Assembly (NCBI GenBank): GCA_903838295.1
Contig: CAILXX010000006.1
Span: forward strand, 62,001 to 126,000
Length of the DNA stretch: 64,000 bases
Direction of reading: 5' to 3'
Source: an uncultured Actinomycetes bacterium
GTDB taxonomy: Bacteria; Actinomycetota; Actinomycetes; Nanopelagicales; Nanopelagicaceae
Numbering within the stretch: the first letter of the stretch is position 1; each line of letters opens with the position of its first letter. The notes beneath the pieces were generated by a model. That model ran no database searches. It worked only from the letters and a program-made list of their open reading frames with translations, and had not been told where the DNA came from. A program made the translations under genes and the position numbers. Shown here in pieces: positions 63,562-64,000 of this stretch.

Positions 63562-64000
63562 TGTCATCAACAAGTTTTTCCTACTTTTCGAACGACGCCA
63601 TCTACGCATCTTTAGCAATCTTCACGATTGCATTTATTGCGCACACATTTGAAGTCGCTTGGTCGGTTAAAAATGTTGAAGGCGTGAGCGCTACAACCTT
63701 TGATTTTGAAAAAACAGATCGTGTCGGCCGTATCGGCACCGCGATGATGATCCTTGGTTTTACGCTCTTGATTGTGGCAGATACAACTCGTGGACTTTCT
63801 GCACACCGGGTTCCCTGGGGCAACATGTACGAGTTTTCAATTACCGGTGCGCTGATGTTGACCGGCGCCTATCTATTTTCCTTAGCAAAGTATAAATTAC
63901 GTTGGCTTGGATTACCTGTTTCAATTTCGGTACTTCTCACATTAGGTACTGCTATTACAGTCTTGTATCGACCTAGCGCTCCACTTGTCCCCGCTCTTAA
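63561..64000 (+). CDS. ccsB: Cytochrome c biogenesis protein CcsB/CcsA, 3' partial
   Basis: The frame opens with a GTG that overlaps the resB stop and remains open to the window end (about 146 residues). It shows hydrophobic helices (IFTIAFIAHTFEVAW, MMILGFTLLIVADTT), the VPWGNMYEFSITGALM segment typical of CcsA-type heme-handling proteins, and another helix at the end. The WWD heme motif would be beyond the window. It completes the system II set with resA, ccdA and resB. Confidence 0.92.
   Translation, partial: MSSTSFSYFSNDAIYASLAIFTIAFIAHTFEVAWSVKNVEGVSATTFDFEKTDRVGRIGTAMMILGFTLLIVADTTRGLSAHRVPWGNMYEFSITGALMLTGAYLFSLAKYKLRWLGLPVSISVLLTLGTAITVLYRPSAPLVPAL

Overview
The window looks like the chromosome of an aquatic, streamlined, medium-GC actinobacterium. 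The evidence is the set of actinobacterial signature genes: the Rv2747-type short ArgA, the XPB helicase with its Rv0862c-like partner, the resA-ccdA-resB-ccsB cytochrome c assembly order behind a phosphoglycerate-mutase-like gene, EtfD, and ClpC. Genes are very tightly packed, many stop/start codons overlap as ATGA, TAATG or GTGA, and many genes seem to be leaderless with a TAnnnT hexamer 6-7 bases before the start codon. The species cannot be fixed from the sequence alone. No tRNA, rRNA, CRISPR, insertion sequence, integrase or phage gene was seen. No gap without a gene exceeds 300 bases; the largest (226 bp, 15227-15452) is a regulatory region.

Layout: (1) 1-3612, housekeeping genes nadC (5' cut), coaX, lysS, argA. 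(2) 3624-44276, a ~40 kb accessory region centred on choline/glycine betaine and one-carbon oxidation. (3) 44375-64000, backbone again: clpC, mutY, radA, proC, secreted proteins, an XPB helicase cluster, a HAD hydrolase, and the cytochrome c assembly operon (last gene cut by the window end). In many actinobacteria coaX-lysS is followed soon by clpC, so the accessory region appears to interrupt a conserved neighbourhood.

The accessory region reads as a nearly complete pathway. The left arm (minus strand, 15226 to 3624) encodes an MttB-family methyltransferase without pyrrolysine, betaine-aldehyde dehydrogenase, a glycine betaine ABC transporter, choline dehydrogenase, FdhD and an EtfD-like ETF:quinone oxidoreductase. 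The right arm (plus strand, 15453 to 21595) encodes an IclR regulator, a corrinoid protein, MetV, MetF, a methyl-THF:corrinoid methyltransferase, a corrinoid-reactivating Fe-S protein and a DUF1638 protein. A second minus-strand unit (35224 to 21581) encodes MobA, DUF6457, MoeA, a GntR regulator, a dimethylglycine-dehydrogenase-like enzyme, EtfB, EtfA, formate-THF ligase and a three-subunit NAD-linked formate dehydrogenase. A homocysteine methyltransferase, a second dimethylglycine-dehydrogenase-like enzyme, a choline-kinase-like protein, a cysteine-synthase-like protein, an amino acid/amine permease and a copper amine oxidase follow.

Inferred flow: choline -> betaine aldehyde -> glycine betaine (or betaine import). 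One methyl then goes to the corrinoid protein and on to THF, leaving dimethylglycine. MetF/MetV would oxidise methyl-THF, FolD (not in the window) would make formyl-THF, Fhs would release formate with ATP, and formate dehydrogenase would yield CO2 and NADH. The dimethylglycine-dehydrogenase-like enzymes would remove further methyl groups as methylene-THF, with electrons passing through EtfAB and EtfD to the quinone pool. Such corrinoid betaine demethylation is best known from anaerobes; here it lies beside respiratory and O2-using enzymes. This is reconstruction from gene families, not measured activity.
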